Part shown: piece after piece, positions 7,334 to 16,871 of the stretch
Position numbering within the stretch: position 1 is the first letter of the stretch
How the letters are laid out: every line of letters begins with the position of its first letter
DNA from: Candidatus Lachnoclostridium avicola
GTDB lineage: Bacteria; Bacillota; Clostridia; Lachnospirales; Lachnospiraceae
Direction of reading: 5' to 3'
Assembly (NCBI GenBank): GCA_019114465.1
Contig: DXFM01000044.1
Span: 1 to 61,519 of the forward strand
DNA: 61,519 bases
The notes under the pieces: model-generated
Seen by the model: the letters and a program-made list of their open reading frames with translations, nothing else
What the model was told of the DNA's origin: nothing
The model's database searches: none
Translations under genes and position numbers: made by a program

Positions 7334-9189
7334 CACAGCGAAAAAGATCCAGAAAGAAGACGGCGGCGCTGTTTCGGCGGGTATTGAGCAAATGTCTTGC
7401 CCGTCAGGAAGAAATTACGGTAAGCGAATGGGCGGAAAAGTACCGCGTGCTGGATGAGAGCAGCAACTTGTCAGGAAAATGGTCCAATGCGGTGACTCCG
7501 TACCTGACAGGGATCATGGACGCTTTCAACCATCCTCATATTCGAGAGATCTATCTCTGTAAGGGGTCACAGCTGGGAGGAACAGAGGCACTGATTAATA
7601 TGCTGGGATACATTATCAGCGAAGATCCAGGGCCGACCATGATTGTATATCCTTCGGATGATCTGGCTAAGGATATCTCCAACGACAAATTGAAGCCGGC
7701 ATTCCGTTTGATTCCGGAAATACGGAAACAGTTTTATGAAAACAGCTCTAAAGAGTTGAGGCTGAAATTCAAAAGCATGACAATTTATCTGAGAGGAGCC
7801 GGATCGCCGTCGAAACTGGCGTCAAAGGCCATCAAATATCTGTTTTTTGATGAGATTGACAAAATGGGAGGGGCATCAAAAAAGGAGGCATCCCCCTATA
7901 AGCTGGCGATGGAAAGAATTAAGACGTTTGCTTCTCAGAGTAAGGTGTATGCCTGTTCCACTCCAACACTAAAAAGCAATTACATCTGGGATCTGCATGA
8001 CCATGCCGATGAAGTGAGGGAATATTTCGTTCCCTGCCCCCATTGTGGGGTAAAGATCCGGCTGGAATTTAAGCAGATCAAGTTTGCAGAGGATCCGGAA
8101 GAGAAAATGTCACCATATGAACGGGCGCAGTCAGCTGTTTATGTTTGCCCGGAATGTGGCTGTGAAATTTTGGATCGGGATAAGCCGAAAATGCTCCGGG
8201 AAGGTGAGTGGAGAGCGGTAAAAAAACGTGGCGTGGGAGAGCCGAAGACGGTGGGCTTTCATATCAGCTCTCTGTACAGTATTTTTGTCACCTGGGCTCA
8301 GGTCGCAGAAGAGTTTCTGAAATCGAAGGACGATCCGGAAGAACTGCAGAACTTCGTGAACAGCTGGCTGGCGGAAGCCTGGGAAGACACCAAGCTGAAG
8401 ACGACTGCAGAACTGGTGAAAGAACGGCAGTCAGAATATGAAGAATTTGAGGTTCCGGATTGGGCCATTGAATTAACAGGCGGAATTGACGTTCAGGAAA
8501 CGTCTGTATACTGGGTAATACGAGCCTGGGGAGAACGGTGGACCAGTCAGTTGGTTGCGAGAGGCCAGGCTACGGATCTTTGGGAAACAGACAGAATCAT
8601 GAATCTGAATTATGAGAAAAGGGACGGAAGTAAAATGACTCTGTCCCTTGTTTTAGTGGATTCTGGTGATCAGACCGATATGGTTTACAATTTCTGCGCA
8701 GATACTTCAGACTACACATTACCCAGCAAAGGATCCAGTAAAAAAATGGATACCGATTATAAAATCAGCGTCATTAATAAGGTAGGATCCAGAGCAACCG
8801 GGATGAGCCTGGTGATTGTGGACACCGAAAAGTACAAAGATCGGATTGCGGCACGGATGCGCCGGGAAAATGGCAGAGGAGCATGGATGGTTTTTAAAGG
8901 GATTGATGAGGATTATGCGGATCAGGTGACTGCGGAGCACAAAATCAATGTAAAGCAGGCGAATGGAAGTACTGTACAGAAGTGGGTGCAGAAAAATTCG
9001 CATGGAGCGAACCATTACTTGGATGCGGAAGTATATGCCATGGCTGCGGCCGATATTCGAGGGGCCAGAACCTGGCATATGGATCGTTATGACCCGGAGA
9101 AGGAAAGAACCGTGGAGGGACAAATGAATCCTCCGCCGGCACCGGAGGAACAATGGATACGGGAAAATGAGTTGGAGGGATGGGTATAA
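7330..9189 (+). CDS. Terminase large subunit, GpA family
   Basis: 619 residues, normal length for lambda gpA-type motors. The ATPase half shows a deviant Walker A (KGSQLGGTE near residue 77), Walker B with catalytic Glu (FFDEID near 172) and a coupling motif (ACSTPT). A zinc-finger-like pair CPHCG...CPECG lies near 235-280. The C-terminal nuclease part has GGIDVQ and HYLDAEVYA motifs. It translocates DNA into the prohead and cuts the genome. Translation starts within the terS stop codon. It is followed by one base and then the gpW-like gene. Confidence 0.95.
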   Translation: MTQRKRSRKKTAALFRRVLSKCLARQEEITVSEWAEKYRVLDESSNLSGKWSNAVTPYLTGIMDAFNHPHIREIYLCKGSQLGGTEALINMLGYIISEDPGPTMIVYPSDDLAKDISNDKLKPAFRLIPEIRKQFYENSSKELRLKFKSMTIYLRGAGSPSKLASKAIKYLFFDEIDKMGGASKKEASPYKLAMERIKTFASQSKVYACSTPTLKSNYIWDLHDHADEVREYFVPCPHCGVKIRLEFKQIKFAEDPEEKMSPYERAQSAVYVCPECGCEILDRDKPKMLREGEWRAVKKRGVGEPKTVGFHISSLYSIFVTWAQVAEEFLKSKDDPEELQNFVNSWLAEAWEDTKLKTTAELVKERQSEYEEFEVPDWAIELTGGIDVQETSVYWVIRAWGERWTSQLVARGQATDLWETDRIMNLNYEKRDGSKMTLSLVLVDSGDQTDMVYNFCADTSDYTLPSKGSSKKMDTDYKISVINKVGSRATGMSLVIVDTEKYKDRIAARMRRENGRGAWMVFKGIDEDYADQVTAEHKINVKQANGSTVQKWVQKNSHGANHYLDAEVYAMAAADIRGARTWHMDRYDPEKERTVEGQMNPPPAPEEQWIRENELEGWV

Positions 9190-9432
9190 ATGGCAGAACA
9201 GGAAGGAAACTTTGGAACGCCGGAAGAACAGCTGCAGGTACTAAATGAAGCGATTTACAAGATCCTGGTAGGCGGTCAGAGCTATAAGATTGGGACACGG
9301 TCGCTGACCCGGGCGGATTTAAGCGCCCTGATTGCGGAGAGGAACCGGCTGGAGACACAGATGGATGGGACGGGAACGTCGCTTTTGTCCGGAGCTTATG
9401 CGGCAGATTTTGGGCCGGACAACAGGAGGTAA
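9190..9432 (+). CDS. gpW-like head-tail joining protein
   Basis: 80 residues. The middle (YKIGTRSLTRADLSALIAERNRLE) matches the gpW/DUF6148 pattern: a short beta element then a helix. In lambda this protein attaches after DNA packaging to close the head and allow tail joining. It starts directly after the terminase stop and ends two bases before the portal gene, the usual lambda-like order (A-W-B). Confidence 0.82.
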   Translation: MAEQEGNFGTPEEQLQVLNEAIYKILVGGQSYKIGTRSLTRADLSALIAERNRLETQMDGTGTSLLSGAYAADFGPDNRR

Positions 9433-9434
9433 AA

Positions 9435-10976
9435 ATGAAACTGAACATGATTGACCGGCTGATCGGCGCCGTAAGCCCGAAAGCGGGGGCCATACGGGCG
9501 GCGTGGCGGGGGCAGTACGAGGCATACCGCGGAAACTATGACGCGGGAGACACCGGCCGGCTCCAGAGCCAGTGGAACAGCATGAACCAGTCGGCAGAAA
9601 TGACAGACCGGTACGACCGGGATCGGGTTAGGGCCAGAGCCAGGGACCTGGAACGGAATTCCGACGTAATGGGTTCCGTGCTGCGGGCATTCCGGCGCAA
9701 CGTAATCGGCAGCGGCCTGCAGGTGCGGGCTACCACCGGAGAAAAGGAAATGGATAACACCCTGGAAAAGATGTGGGCCAGGTGGTGCAAGGGGATCAAC
9801 TGCGATGTGACCGGGCAGCAGTCGTTCCCTCAGATTGTGAGGATGTGCATTCAGAGGAAGATCACGGATGGAGGGGTTCTGATCCTGAAGCGCTATACCA
9901 GCCAGGGAGTTCTTCCTTTTCAGCTTCAGGTCATTGAGGTGGACGAACTGGATGTTACCCAGCTCCAGCCTAAACGGCAGGGGAACAAGGTGGTGGGCGG
10001 AATCGAGTATAACCGATGGAACCGCCCGGAGGGATACTGGATCCGCCAGTATTCCATTGATGGTTATACGCAGATGACGCCGGTTTACATAGAGGCGAAA
10101 GACGTGATCTTTTACTTTACGAAGAAACGGCCGTCCCAGATCCGGGAGATGTCAGATTTGAGCCAGACCCTGGTCCGGATCAAAGATATGAACGAGTTTA
10201 TGACGGCGGTGACGATCAAAGAGAAGATTGCAGCCTGCCTGGCAGTCTTTATCAAGCGGATCAATCCGATCGGAACGTCCATCGGAAGAGGGGCGGCAAA
10301 GGGGCCGTCAGTCAGCTATGAGGGAAAACGGGTGGTGCCTGGGATGATCATGGAGCTGAATGCGGGAGATGAGGCACAGATGTTAAATCCGGCCGGCCAG
10401 GGAACGGATGCTACCGCGTTTATCAAAACGCAGCAGAGGATGATTTCATCGGCCAACGGCCTGTCCTACGAGGCAACTTCCAGGGATATGTCGGAGACAA
10501 ACTATGCGTCGGCCAGACAGTCCATGGTAGAAGATGACCTGACCTATGAGGAAGAGAAAGAACTGCTGGTGGAATGCTTTCTGGATGAGGTCTATGAGAC
10601 ATTCGTAATCTCCTGCTGGTTGGCGGGAGTGATTTCTCCGGCAGATTTCTGGGAAAACAAGGAAACTTATATGGCTCATGAGTGGGTAGTGAAGCCCAAG
10701 CCCTGGATTGATCCATCCAAAGAGGCCAATGCCAACGGAGTGGCCCTAAAGACCGGACAGAAGACGTTCCAGCAGATCAGCGCGGAAAACGGGCGGGACT
10801 GGAGAAAGGTCATTGATGAGATGGCGGAGGCTCAGGAATATGCCATGAAGAAGGGAATTGACCTGATGGCAATGATCCAGGGGAACGCAAGTTCAGCAGA
10901 AAAGGAGGAGAATAAGGATGAGACGGCAGCAAATTCGGGAACGTCCCATGAGGAAGAACCCTCAGGGAGAAAATGA
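9435..10976 (+). CDS. Portal protein, lambda gpB family
   Basis: 513 residues. The N terminus (IDRLIGAVSPKAGAIRAAWR, then YDAGDTGRLQ) and the repeated Arg-rich helices (RARARDLERNSD) are typical of lambda-family portals. The central part carries the wing and stem, and the C terminus a Glu-rich flexible tail. It forms the dodecameric ring through which DNA is pumped and to which TerL docks. AGGAGG lies just before the ATG. The 3' end overlaps the protease gene by 59 bases. Confidence 0.93.
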   Translation: MKLNMIDRLIGAVSPKAGAIRAAWRGQYEAYRGNYDAGDTGRLQSQWNSMNQSAEMTDRYDRDRVRARARDLERNSDVMGSVLRAFRRNVIGSGLQVRATTGEKEMDNTLEKMWARWCKGINCDVTGQQSFPQIVRMCIQRKITDGGVLILKRYTSQGVLPFQLQVIEVDELDVTQLQPKRQGNKVVGGIEYNRWNRPEGYWIRQYSIDGYTQMTPVYIEAKDVIFYFTKKRPSQIREMSDLSQTLVRIKDMNEFMTAVTIKEKIAACLAVFIKRINPIGTSIGRGAAKGPSVSYEGKRVVPGMIMELNAGDEAQMLNPAGQGTDATAFIKTQQRMISSANGLSYEATSRDMSETNYASARQSMVEDDLTYEEEKELLVECFLDEVYETFVISCWLAGVISPADFWENKETYMAHEWVVKPKPWIDPSKEANANGVALKTGQKTFQQISAENGRDWRKVIDEMAEAQEYAMKKGIDLMAMIQGNASSAEKEENKDETAANSGTSHEEEPSGRK

Positions 10977-11568
10977 TTTCCGTCCGGTCCGCTTTATGAA
11001 CGCGGGGATCCGGGCGGTGGAAGGGGAAGGAAATGAGAGAAGGTATGAGCTTTCGTTTTCTTCGGAAGAACCCTATAGCAGATGGTACGGAGTGGAGATC
11101 CTGGATCACTCGGAAGGATGCATGGACTTAAACCGGCTGCAGACCATGGGAGTGGTTTTGTTTAACCACAATACCAATAAAGTCCTGGGGAAAGTGGAGA
11201 GAGCATGGATAGAGGCGTCCAGAGGAAAGGCGGTCATTGCATTTGACGACGATGACGAAGCAGAGGTGATTCGCCGCAAGGTGGAGAACGGGACGTTAAA
11301 AGGCGTATCTGTGGGATACAGCGTGGATGCCTGGGAGGAGGTGGCTGCAGGAAAAACCTCTTCTGACGGCCGCTTTACCGGTCCCTGCTATATCGCAAAG
11401 AAGTGGACGCCGTTGGAGATCAGTGTGGTTTCTGTGCCGGCGGACCCGACCGTGGGAGTGGGAAGGAGTGGTGGAGCAGACTTCCCGGAAGGTGGTTGTG
11501 GCTTGGAAGTATTTGAACGAATGATCCAGGTGAATGAAAACCGGAGGAAAGGAGGAAGACAGAAGTGA
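10918..11568 (+). CDS. HK97-type prohead protease (S78)
   Basis: 216 residues. The core FNHNTNKVLGKVERAWIE contains the His of the S78 protease, and the downstream LKGVSVGYSV contains the catalytic Ser. A C-terminal segment WTPLEISVVSVPADP is highly typical of prohead proteases. It cleaves the capsid N-terminal region and scaffold during maturation. GGAGGAG precedes the ATG at 10918, within the portal gene. It is separate from the capsid gene rather than fused to it. Confidence 0.88.
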   Translation: MRRQQIRERPMRKNPQGENDFRPVRFMNAGIRAVEGEGNERRYELSFSSEEPYSRWYGVEILDHSEGCMDLNRLQTMGVVLFNHNTNKVLGKVERAWIEASRGKAVIAFDDDDEAEVIRRKVENGTLKGVSVGYSVDAWEEVAAGKTSSDGRFTGPCYIAKKWTPLEISVVSVPADPTVGVGRSGGADFPEGGCGLEVFERMIQVNENRRKGGRQK

Positions 11569-11846
11569 ACAATTTGGAACGCAGCATGAAGGAAGTGGCA
11601 GCCGCGCTGACTGGGCGGGGAGCGGATGAGATTCCGGATCATCTGGAAGACATCTGCTCTTTCATTGCGGAAAACTATTCCGGAGGAGAATCCTATTCCC
11701 TCCCGATGGCTACCGAACAGGCTATCGGCGGGGTAAAAAAGGCAGCAGCTGTATCGTTTACTACGGATTCAGCAACAGCAGAAACCTGTGCGACAGCACT
11801 TGAACAGTTAATCAGCAGCTTAAAGACAGCCGGAATTATGGCTTAG
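11565..11846 (+). CDS. Head fibre-like protein
   Basis: 93 residues; a GTG start overlaps the protease stop (GTGA) with GGAGGAAG upstream. The N-terminal half is helical. The second half (LPMATEQAIGGVKKAA followed by FTTDSATAE...LEQLISSLKTAGIMA) resembles the C-terminal signature of head fibre/decoration proteins found next to capsid genes in Firmicute phages. The position between protease and major capsid fits a capsid accessory. The family assignment rests on remembered pattern only. Confidence 0.55.
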   Translation: MNNLERSMKEVAAALTGRGADEIPDHLEDICSFIAENYSGGESYSLPMATEQAIGGVKKAAAVSFTTDSATAETCATALEQLISSLKTAGIMA

Positions 11847-11862
11847 AGGAGGTAATAAGAGG

Positions 11863-13416
11863 ATGAATTTACAGGAACTGATTGCCAGACAGAGGAAGAT
11901 CACAGAGCTGGCACGGACACAGGGCAGGGAGCTCACGGAAACAGAGAGACAGGAGTTCGATGATCTTCAGAGACAGATCGAGGAGATCCTGGCTCAGGAA
12001 GAAGAAGAGGGGACAGGTTCGTCTGCGGGAGGAACCCGAGGTGCGACACCTCCTGCGGCCGGCGCCTCCGGCACAGAGGAAAGCCGTCAGGCAGCCCTGG
12101 AAGAGCGTACCAGAATCCGGGAGATCACCGGGCTCTGCAGCCGTTTTGGTATGGATCCGGAGGAGTACATTTCCCGCGGAGACACTTTAGAGCAGGTGCG
12201 CAAGGCGGTGTTAGATCGCCTGGAGAGAAACGGAGCTCCGATCTCCGTTCGGGTGAATGAAGATGAGGCGGATAAAAAGAGAAGCGCGATCGTGGATGGA
12301 ATCCTGCTCAGAAATGGGATCCGGGTGGAGAAACCCGCCGCCGGCGCCGGTGATTTTCAGGGAGCTTCCCTCCGGATGATCGCAGCGAACTGTCTGGCGG
12401 ATGAGAACGGAGGAAATTCCAGGAATTACTATATGATGGATCCCAATGAGCTGTTCAATGAAACCATGCGCCGCTCCTACTACAATCCCACGTCCGCATT
12501 CCCGGCGATCATGGATCAGGTAATCAACAAGGCGTATGTGGAGGGACACCGGACGGCTCCGGTGACTTTTGATCGCTTTACTACGAAGGGGACGCTGTCT
12601 GATTTCAAGAAGGCGGATAATTACTACGTTCAGGGCGGTTTCGGAGAGTTTCTGGAGGTCCCGGAAGGCGGAGAGTTAAAGCACACGCTTCCGACGGATG
12701 AGAAGCTGCCGCAGAGACAGTTAAAGACCTATGGACGCCAGTTTACCATGTCCAGACAGGCGTTCATCAATGATGACATGGGAGTGATCACTACGCTGCC
12801 CGCAAGAGCGGCAAAAGCAGCGAGAACGACCATCAACACGCAGGTATATAAGGTCCTGACTGGGAACCCGAAGATCTACGATGGTCAGAACCTGTTTTCG
12901 GCCGGGCACAAAAATCTTCTGGCGGAAGGAACTGGAATCACCCAGGAGGCGGTGCAGTCCATGATCCTGGCATTGGGAGGACACACAAAGACCATGGATG
13001 GAACCGATCAGGCCATTATTATCCGTCCGGCGGTTCTGGTGGTTCCCCTGGGGTATCAGTTTGCCATGTACACGCTGTTCAATTCCGCGACCATCAGTGC
13101 ATCCGGAGACGTAAACCCGCTGTATCAGTACAGGGATACGATCCGCATTGTGGAGGATGCGACGTTAAATGCGCAGGTGAAGACTGGGGCGATTCCGTGG
13201 TTTATGGTGGGCGATTCCAATGACATCGATTTTATTCAGGTGGACTACTTAAACGGTCAGGAGATTCCCAACATCCGCAGGATGGAAACACCGGGACAGC
13301 TGGGATTTGTATGGGATGTGTATCTGGATTGGGGCATTACCGTACTGGATTTTCGCGGAGCGGTGAAGAATCCGGGTGTGGCGGTTTCTTCCCCGATCGC
13401 GCTTGCAATAAAATAA
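11863..13416 (+). CDS. Major capsid protein, HK97 fold
   Basis: 517 residues. The first ~110 residues form a charged coiled coil rich in Glu/Gln/Arg (the delta/scaffold domain) ending in a Gly/Ala/Pro linker, which the neighbouring protease would remove. The remainder is the capsid domain, with the block TFDRFTTKGTLSDFKKADNY and an R-Q-L-K-T-Y-G-R-Q-F strand, as in Mu gpT/HK97-like capsids. An AGAGGAGG site precedes the start. The length includes the scaffold, so no separate scaffold gene is expected. Confidence 0.9.
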   Translation: MNLQELIARQRKITELARTQGRELTETERQEFDDLQRQIEEILAQEEEEGTGSSAGGTRGATPPAAGASGTEESRQAALEERTRIREITGLCSRFGMDPEEYISRGDTLEQVRKAVLDRLERNGAPISVRVNEDEADKKRSAIVDGILLRNGIRVEKPAAGAGDFQGASLRMIAANCLADENGGNSRNYYMMDPNELFNETMRRSYYNPTSAFPAIMDQVINKAYVEGHRTAPVTFDRFTTKGTLSDFKKADNYYVQGGFGEFLEVPEGGELKHTLPTDEKLPQRQLKTYGRQFTMSRQAFINDDMGVITTLPARAAKAARTTINTQVYKVLTGNPKIYDGQNLFSAGHKNLLAEGTGITQEAVQSMILALGGHTKTMDGTDQAIIIRPAVLVVPLGYQFAMYTLFNSATISASGDVNPLYQYRDTIRIVEDATLNAQVKTGAIPWFMVGDSNDIDFIQVDYLNGQEIPNIRRMETPGQLGFVWDVYLDWGITVLDFRGAVKNPGVAVSSPIALAIK

Positions 13417-13428
13417 GGAGGTGCCAGG

Positions 13429-13758
13429 ATGGCGAAAACAGCAGCATATGTGCAGCGCGGAGAAGCGCTTGATTATAAAAATGGGACTGAGGAGATGATC
13501 CCGGCAGGGACAGTAGTATTAGTTGGGAAGCGGATCGGCGTGGCAGGATGCGACATTCCCGCCGGAGCTGTAGGAACGATTCATGTGACGGGAGTTTTTG
13601 AGATTCCGAAGAAAGCCAGCGTGGAGCTGAAAGCCGGAGATAATATCGTCTTTACGGATGCAGACGGAATTGATAAGGCAACATCCGACGTGATGGGCTA
13701 TGCGGTGGAAGATGCAGCGGCAGCTGCGGCCACGGCAAAGGTCAAACTCCTGGGGTAA
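13429..13758 (+). CDS. Capsid cement/decoration protein (DUF2190)
   Basis: 109 residues. The pattern of a conserved N-terminal YVQRGEALDYKN, AGTVVLVGKRIGVA, and a C-terminal alternating beta-strand region matches DUF2190 proteins, which reinforce the capsid like lambda gpD. It follows the capsid gene by 12 bases with AAGGAGGTG. Ala-rich C-terminal stretch (AAAAAAT) is common in the family. Two products, a cement and the capsid, are expected in high amounts. Confidence 0.85.
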   Translation: MAKTAAYVQRGEALDYKNGTEEMIPAGTVVLVGKRIGVAGCDIPAGAVGTIHVTGVFEIPKKASVELKAGDNIVFTDADGIDKATSDVMGYAVEDAAAAAATAKVKLLG

Positions 13759-13762
13759 CCCC

Positions 13763-14092
13763 ATGAGTGCGTTTAAGGATGCGGTCCGGTCAGATATCTG
13801 CTCTGTTTTTCTGAACCTGGAAGAGTTTGGAGAGACGCACAAGGTAGCCGGAAAACCCATGTGCGTGATCATTGATGAGAATGAGCTGACGGAGCGGGAG
13901 AAGAAACAGTTTGGCCGGGGAAGGGACGGGGTCTATAAAAAGGCCCTGCTCCTTTACGTGGCCGCAGAGGATTTTGGCCCGCTTCCGGCACCAGAACAGG
14001 TGCTTTTGCTGGATGGGAAGAAGTATCTGGTGACGGACGCAAACAACGAGGATGGAATTTACAGCATCAGTCTGGAGGCGGGAAGATCATGA
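13763..14092 (+). CDS. Head-tail connector protein
   Basis: 109 residues. The frame is open from 13700, but ATG at 13763, just after the cement stop, is the natural start; it has only a weak GGGGTAA ribosome site and is likely coupled. The protein is small, mixed alpha/beta, with the pattern DEFxxxxLLLDGKKYLVTD, similar to gpFII/connector proteins that close the head and bind the tail. The stop overlaps the next start by four bases. Confidence 0.6.
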   Translation: MSAFKDAVRSDICSVFLNLEEFGETHKVAGKPMCVIIDENELTEREKKQFGRGRDGVYKKALLLYVAAEDFGPLPAPEQVLLLDGKKYLVTDANNEDGIYSISLEAGRS

Positions 14093-14664
14093 GGATGATC
14101 ACGATTACGGCGGATGTACCGGGACGCCTGGTGGATCGACTGGGCGAAGCACCGAAAGAAATGAAAAGAGGCCTGAAAGACGTGCTTAATGAGATGGCAA
14201 AGGAAAGCCGTGAGGAGTTGTATGCCAAAAGCAGAAGCAGATATACGCTGAAAGCGGGAAAATTTCGGAAAAGCGACATTCGGATCCGAAAAGCCACCGT
14301 TTCAAGGCCGGAGGCTGTTTTAACGGTATCGGGGCAGACGGAATCTGTAAAGTCATACCGAATCCGAAAAAATACGATCCGAAAAGGCGTCCGGACAGAA
14401 GTGATCAGAGGAAGCGGGTGGAAAGAGCTTAAGATGAAGAATGGAAGTCTGAAGGCGTTTGTGGCCGGTGTAACCACAGGACATACCGGAGTAACTCATA
14501 CGGATGTGTTTCAACGGGTAGGATCGGCTCGTTTTCCGATCAGGGCCATACACGGTCCCAGCAGAGCCAAGCTGGCAGATGTCCTGTTTCGGGATATGCA
14601 GGATGAAAAAGGGAGTGAGCTGACTCGCCGCGTCCGCGCTCTGGCAGAAAGGACGTTATCATGA
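14089..14664 (+). CDS. Minor tail protein Z-like / tail completion
   Basis: 191 residues. The middle is strongly basic (YAKSRSRYTLKAGKFRKSDI), and the C-terminal part has VGSARFPIRAIHGPSRAKL, a block typical of gpZ/HK97 gp10-type proteins that help join the tail to the head. AGGCGGGAAGATC precedes the ATG. It overlaps the previous gene and the next gene by four bases each. Confidence 0.75.
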   Translation: MRMITITADVPGRLVDRLGEAPKEMKRGLKDVLNEMAKESREELYAKSRSRYTLKAGKFRKSDIRIRKATVSRPEAVLTVSGQTESVKSYRIRKNTIRKGVRTEVIRGSGWKELKMKNGSLKAFVAGVTTGHTGVTHTDVFQRVGSARFPIRAIHGPSRAKLADVLFRDMQDEKGSELTRRVRALAERTLS

Positions 14665-15140
14665 CGATCAATGACTTTGTGACAAGTATGGTGAAAGAAG
14701 TGGAGGAGATCGTAAAGGATCTTTCATTTCTCGATATCCGTGAAGAAGCGGCCTGGATGAAGGGGTATCCCTACGAGCTCCCGGTTCGGGCAGTGCAGGC
14801 CGGATGGGACACCGCGGAAGAAGCTCAGAACGAGGAGGAATTGTTCCCATACTTCCTGGTGCAGGTGGATGAGATCAACTATGAGGACGAAGAAGCGCAG
14901 GCAAAGGTGTGGATCCTGTTTGCGGTTTATGACAGCAGCCAGGAAATGGAAGGATGGAAGACCATTACCACCACCGTGGAACGGGTCATAAACCGATTCC
15001 GCGTAAACCCGGTGCTGGAGGACTACTATTATTGCGAGAGAAAAATGAAAGCGGCCTATCCGGATACAGGAGACTGGCCGCATTTTTTTGCCGGTGTGGA
15101 AATGACCTGGCATTTGCCGGTCCTGGAACCGGAGTTTTAA
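14661..15140 (+). CDS. Tail terminator/completion protein
   Basis: 159 residues, acidic, with a Trp-rich beta pattern (PYFLVQVDEINYEDEEAQAKVW, and a final VEMTWHLPV). This size and place, directly after the gpZ-like gene and before the sheath, fits the tail terminator that caps the tube. Sequence identity to a named family cannot be verified here. ATGA overlap with the previous gene. Confidence 0.62.
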   Translation: MTINDFVTSMVKEVEEIVKDLSFLDIREEAAWMKGYPYELPVRAVQAGWDTAEEAQNEEELFPYFLVQVDEINYEDEEAQAKVWILFAVYDSSQEMEGWKTITTTVERVINRFRVNPVLEDYYYCERKMKAAYPDTGDWPHFFAGVEMTWHLPVLEPEF

Positions 15141-15154
15141 GAGAGGTGAATGAG

Positions 15155-15427
15155 ATGAATAGAAAAGAAGCAGGGAAGACGGAAAAAGCGGCTGCAACCA
15201 GAATGTATCTGGGACCGTCTTTTTACGGGGTCATTCAGACCGGAACAACCTTTTGCGGAAGTGTGCCGCCGAAAGTGGAGGCGCTTATGAAGCTTTATCC
15301 TTTTTTAAGGGAGCTGATGGTGCCGGTGGAGCGCCTGGCCGAAGCAAGGAAGGAACTGTATCGGAAAGGCAGCGCGATGAACATGGTGTATGAGAGAGCA
15401 CGGAAATTGGGAGGAAACAATGTATAA
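15155..15427 (+). CDS. Conserved small phage protein before the sheath gene
   Basis: 90 residues. The start ATG at 15155 follows GAGAGGTGAATG; the frame is open from 14954 inside the previous gene, but the ribosome site decides. It contains RMYLGPSFYGVIQTGTTFCGSVPPKVE, a block often found in small proteins directly upstream of sheath genes in Clostridia myoprophages. Overlaps the sheath start by 8 bases, so they are coupled. Its function is unknown. Confidence 0.62.
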   Translation: MNRKEAGKTEKAAATRMYLGPSFYGVIQTGTTFCGSVPPKVEALMKLYPFLRELMVPVERLAEARKELYRKGSAMNMVYERARKLGGNNV

Positions 15428-16871
15428 GCATGGAATTGAAGTAGTGGAAAAGGCGACTGCTTATGAGCAGCCGCTGTCAACCAGGTATGGGGTACAGGTA
15501 TTGGTAGGAACCGCCCCTGTGAATCTGGTGGAAAATGTAAAAGTCAATCAGCCGGTCCGGGTGTCCAGTTGGGATGAGGCGGAGGAGCTGCTGGGTTATT
15601 CAGACGATTGGGAAAAGTATACGCTGTGTCAGAGTATGGTAGCGTGCTTCCGGATCTTCCGGGTATATCCGGTGATATTTATTAACGTGTTGGATCCGGC
15701 TAAGCATAAGAAAGAAAATGAGGCGGCTGATCATCCGGTTGTGAATCATCAGGTAAATTTGGGAACGGATGTAATCAAAAGCTCTGTAGTGGTGAAAGCA
15801 GAGTCTGCAGGGGAAGCGGCTGTGTTGGACGAGGATTATATGTTATCGTTCAATGAGGCAGGAGAACTGATTCTTACTTTACTCAGTACCGGATCTCTGT
15901 ATGCTTCTCCCAGTGTGAATGTGGCCAGCAGCAGTCTGGATCCGTCGAAAATAACAGAAGCGGATATCATTGGAGCGAGAGATGCGGAAACCGGTGTGGA
16001 GAGTGGCCTGGAAGTGATTCGTCAGGTATATCCCCGCTTCGGTCTGACGCCGGCTCTTCTGGCAGCTCCCGGATGGAGTCACAAGCCGAATGTGGGAGCG
16101 GCATTGATGGCAAAGTGTATGGAGATCAACGGAATCTTCCGGTGCGAATGCGTTCTGGATCTGGAACCGTCTACCAAGCGGTATACGGAATGTGCCGCAG
16201 TGAAAAAGAATGCCGGCTACACTGATCCGCATGCGATTGTTCTGTGGCCGATGGCGCTGTATGAGGAAAAAAAGATGTATTATTCTGCGGTGTATGCGGC
16301 AATGGCCAGTTATTACACGGCAACCAATGGGGATGTTCCTTATATTTATCCTTCCAATAAACTTCTCGGAATTGATGGAGCAGTGATTTCTGACGGATCA
16401 GAAGTAATTCTGGACCAGCCTCAGGCAGCGGAGCTGAATGGGGAGGGAATTGTGACACTGGTCAATGATTCCGGGTGGAAAGCATGGGGAAATAATACCG
16501 GAGCCTACCCGGAAAATACGGATCCGAAAGATCGGTGGATCGGATGCCGGCGGATGTTTTCCTTTGCGGCGAATTATTTTATTCTGAATTACCGGGAGAG
16601 ACTGGACGTGGGCATGAAGCGGAGCCAGATCGATGATGTGGTGAACAGCTTTAACATCTGGGGGAACAGCCTGGTCAGCCAGGATCGGTGTGCCGGCATG
16701 CGGATGGAATACCATCCGGAGGAGAATCCGGATGAAGACCTGTTAAATGGTCATGTTAAGGTGAGAATGTATGTGGCCCCGTACACACCGATGGAGTACA
16801 TTCAGACCACAGAAGAATTTGATATGAACGCGTTAAAAAGCGCGATCGTGGGAGAGGAGGAGACAGCGTGA
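15420..16871 (+). CDS. Contractile tail sheath protein
   Basis: 483 residues. ATG at 15420 follows GGGAGGAAACA. The N-terminal segment GVQVLVGTAPVNL and the C-terminal block (YFILNYRERLDVGMKRSQIDDVVNSFNIWGNSLVSQ, quoted in part) are typical of phage sheath proteins. It shows that the prophage is a myovirus: the sheath contracts and drives the tube into the cell. Runs into the tube gene with ATGA-like overlap (GTG at 16868). Confidence 0.9.
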   Translation: MYKHGIEVVEKATAYEQPLSTRYGVQVLVGTAPVNLVENVKVNQPVRVSSWDEAEELLGYSDDWEKYTLCQSMVACFRIFRVYPVIFINVLDPAKHKKENEAADHPVVNHQVNLGTDVIKSSVVVKAESAGEAAVLDEDYMLSFNEAGELILTLLSTGSLYASPSVNVASSSLDPSKITEADIIGARDAETGVESGLEVIRQVYPRFGLTPALLAAPGWSHKPNVGAALMAKCMEINGIFRCECVLDLEPSTKRYTECAAVKKNAGYTDPHAIVLWPMALYEEKKMYYSAVYAAMASYYTATNGDVPYIYPSNKLLGIDGAVISDGSEVILDQPQAAELNGEGIVTLVNDSGWKAWGNNTGAYPENTDPKDRWIGCRRMFSFAANYFILNYRERLDVGMKRSQIDDVVNSFNIWGNSLVSQDRCAGMRMEYHPEENPDEDLLNGHVKVRMYVAPYTPMEYIQTTEEFDMNALKSAIVGEEETA

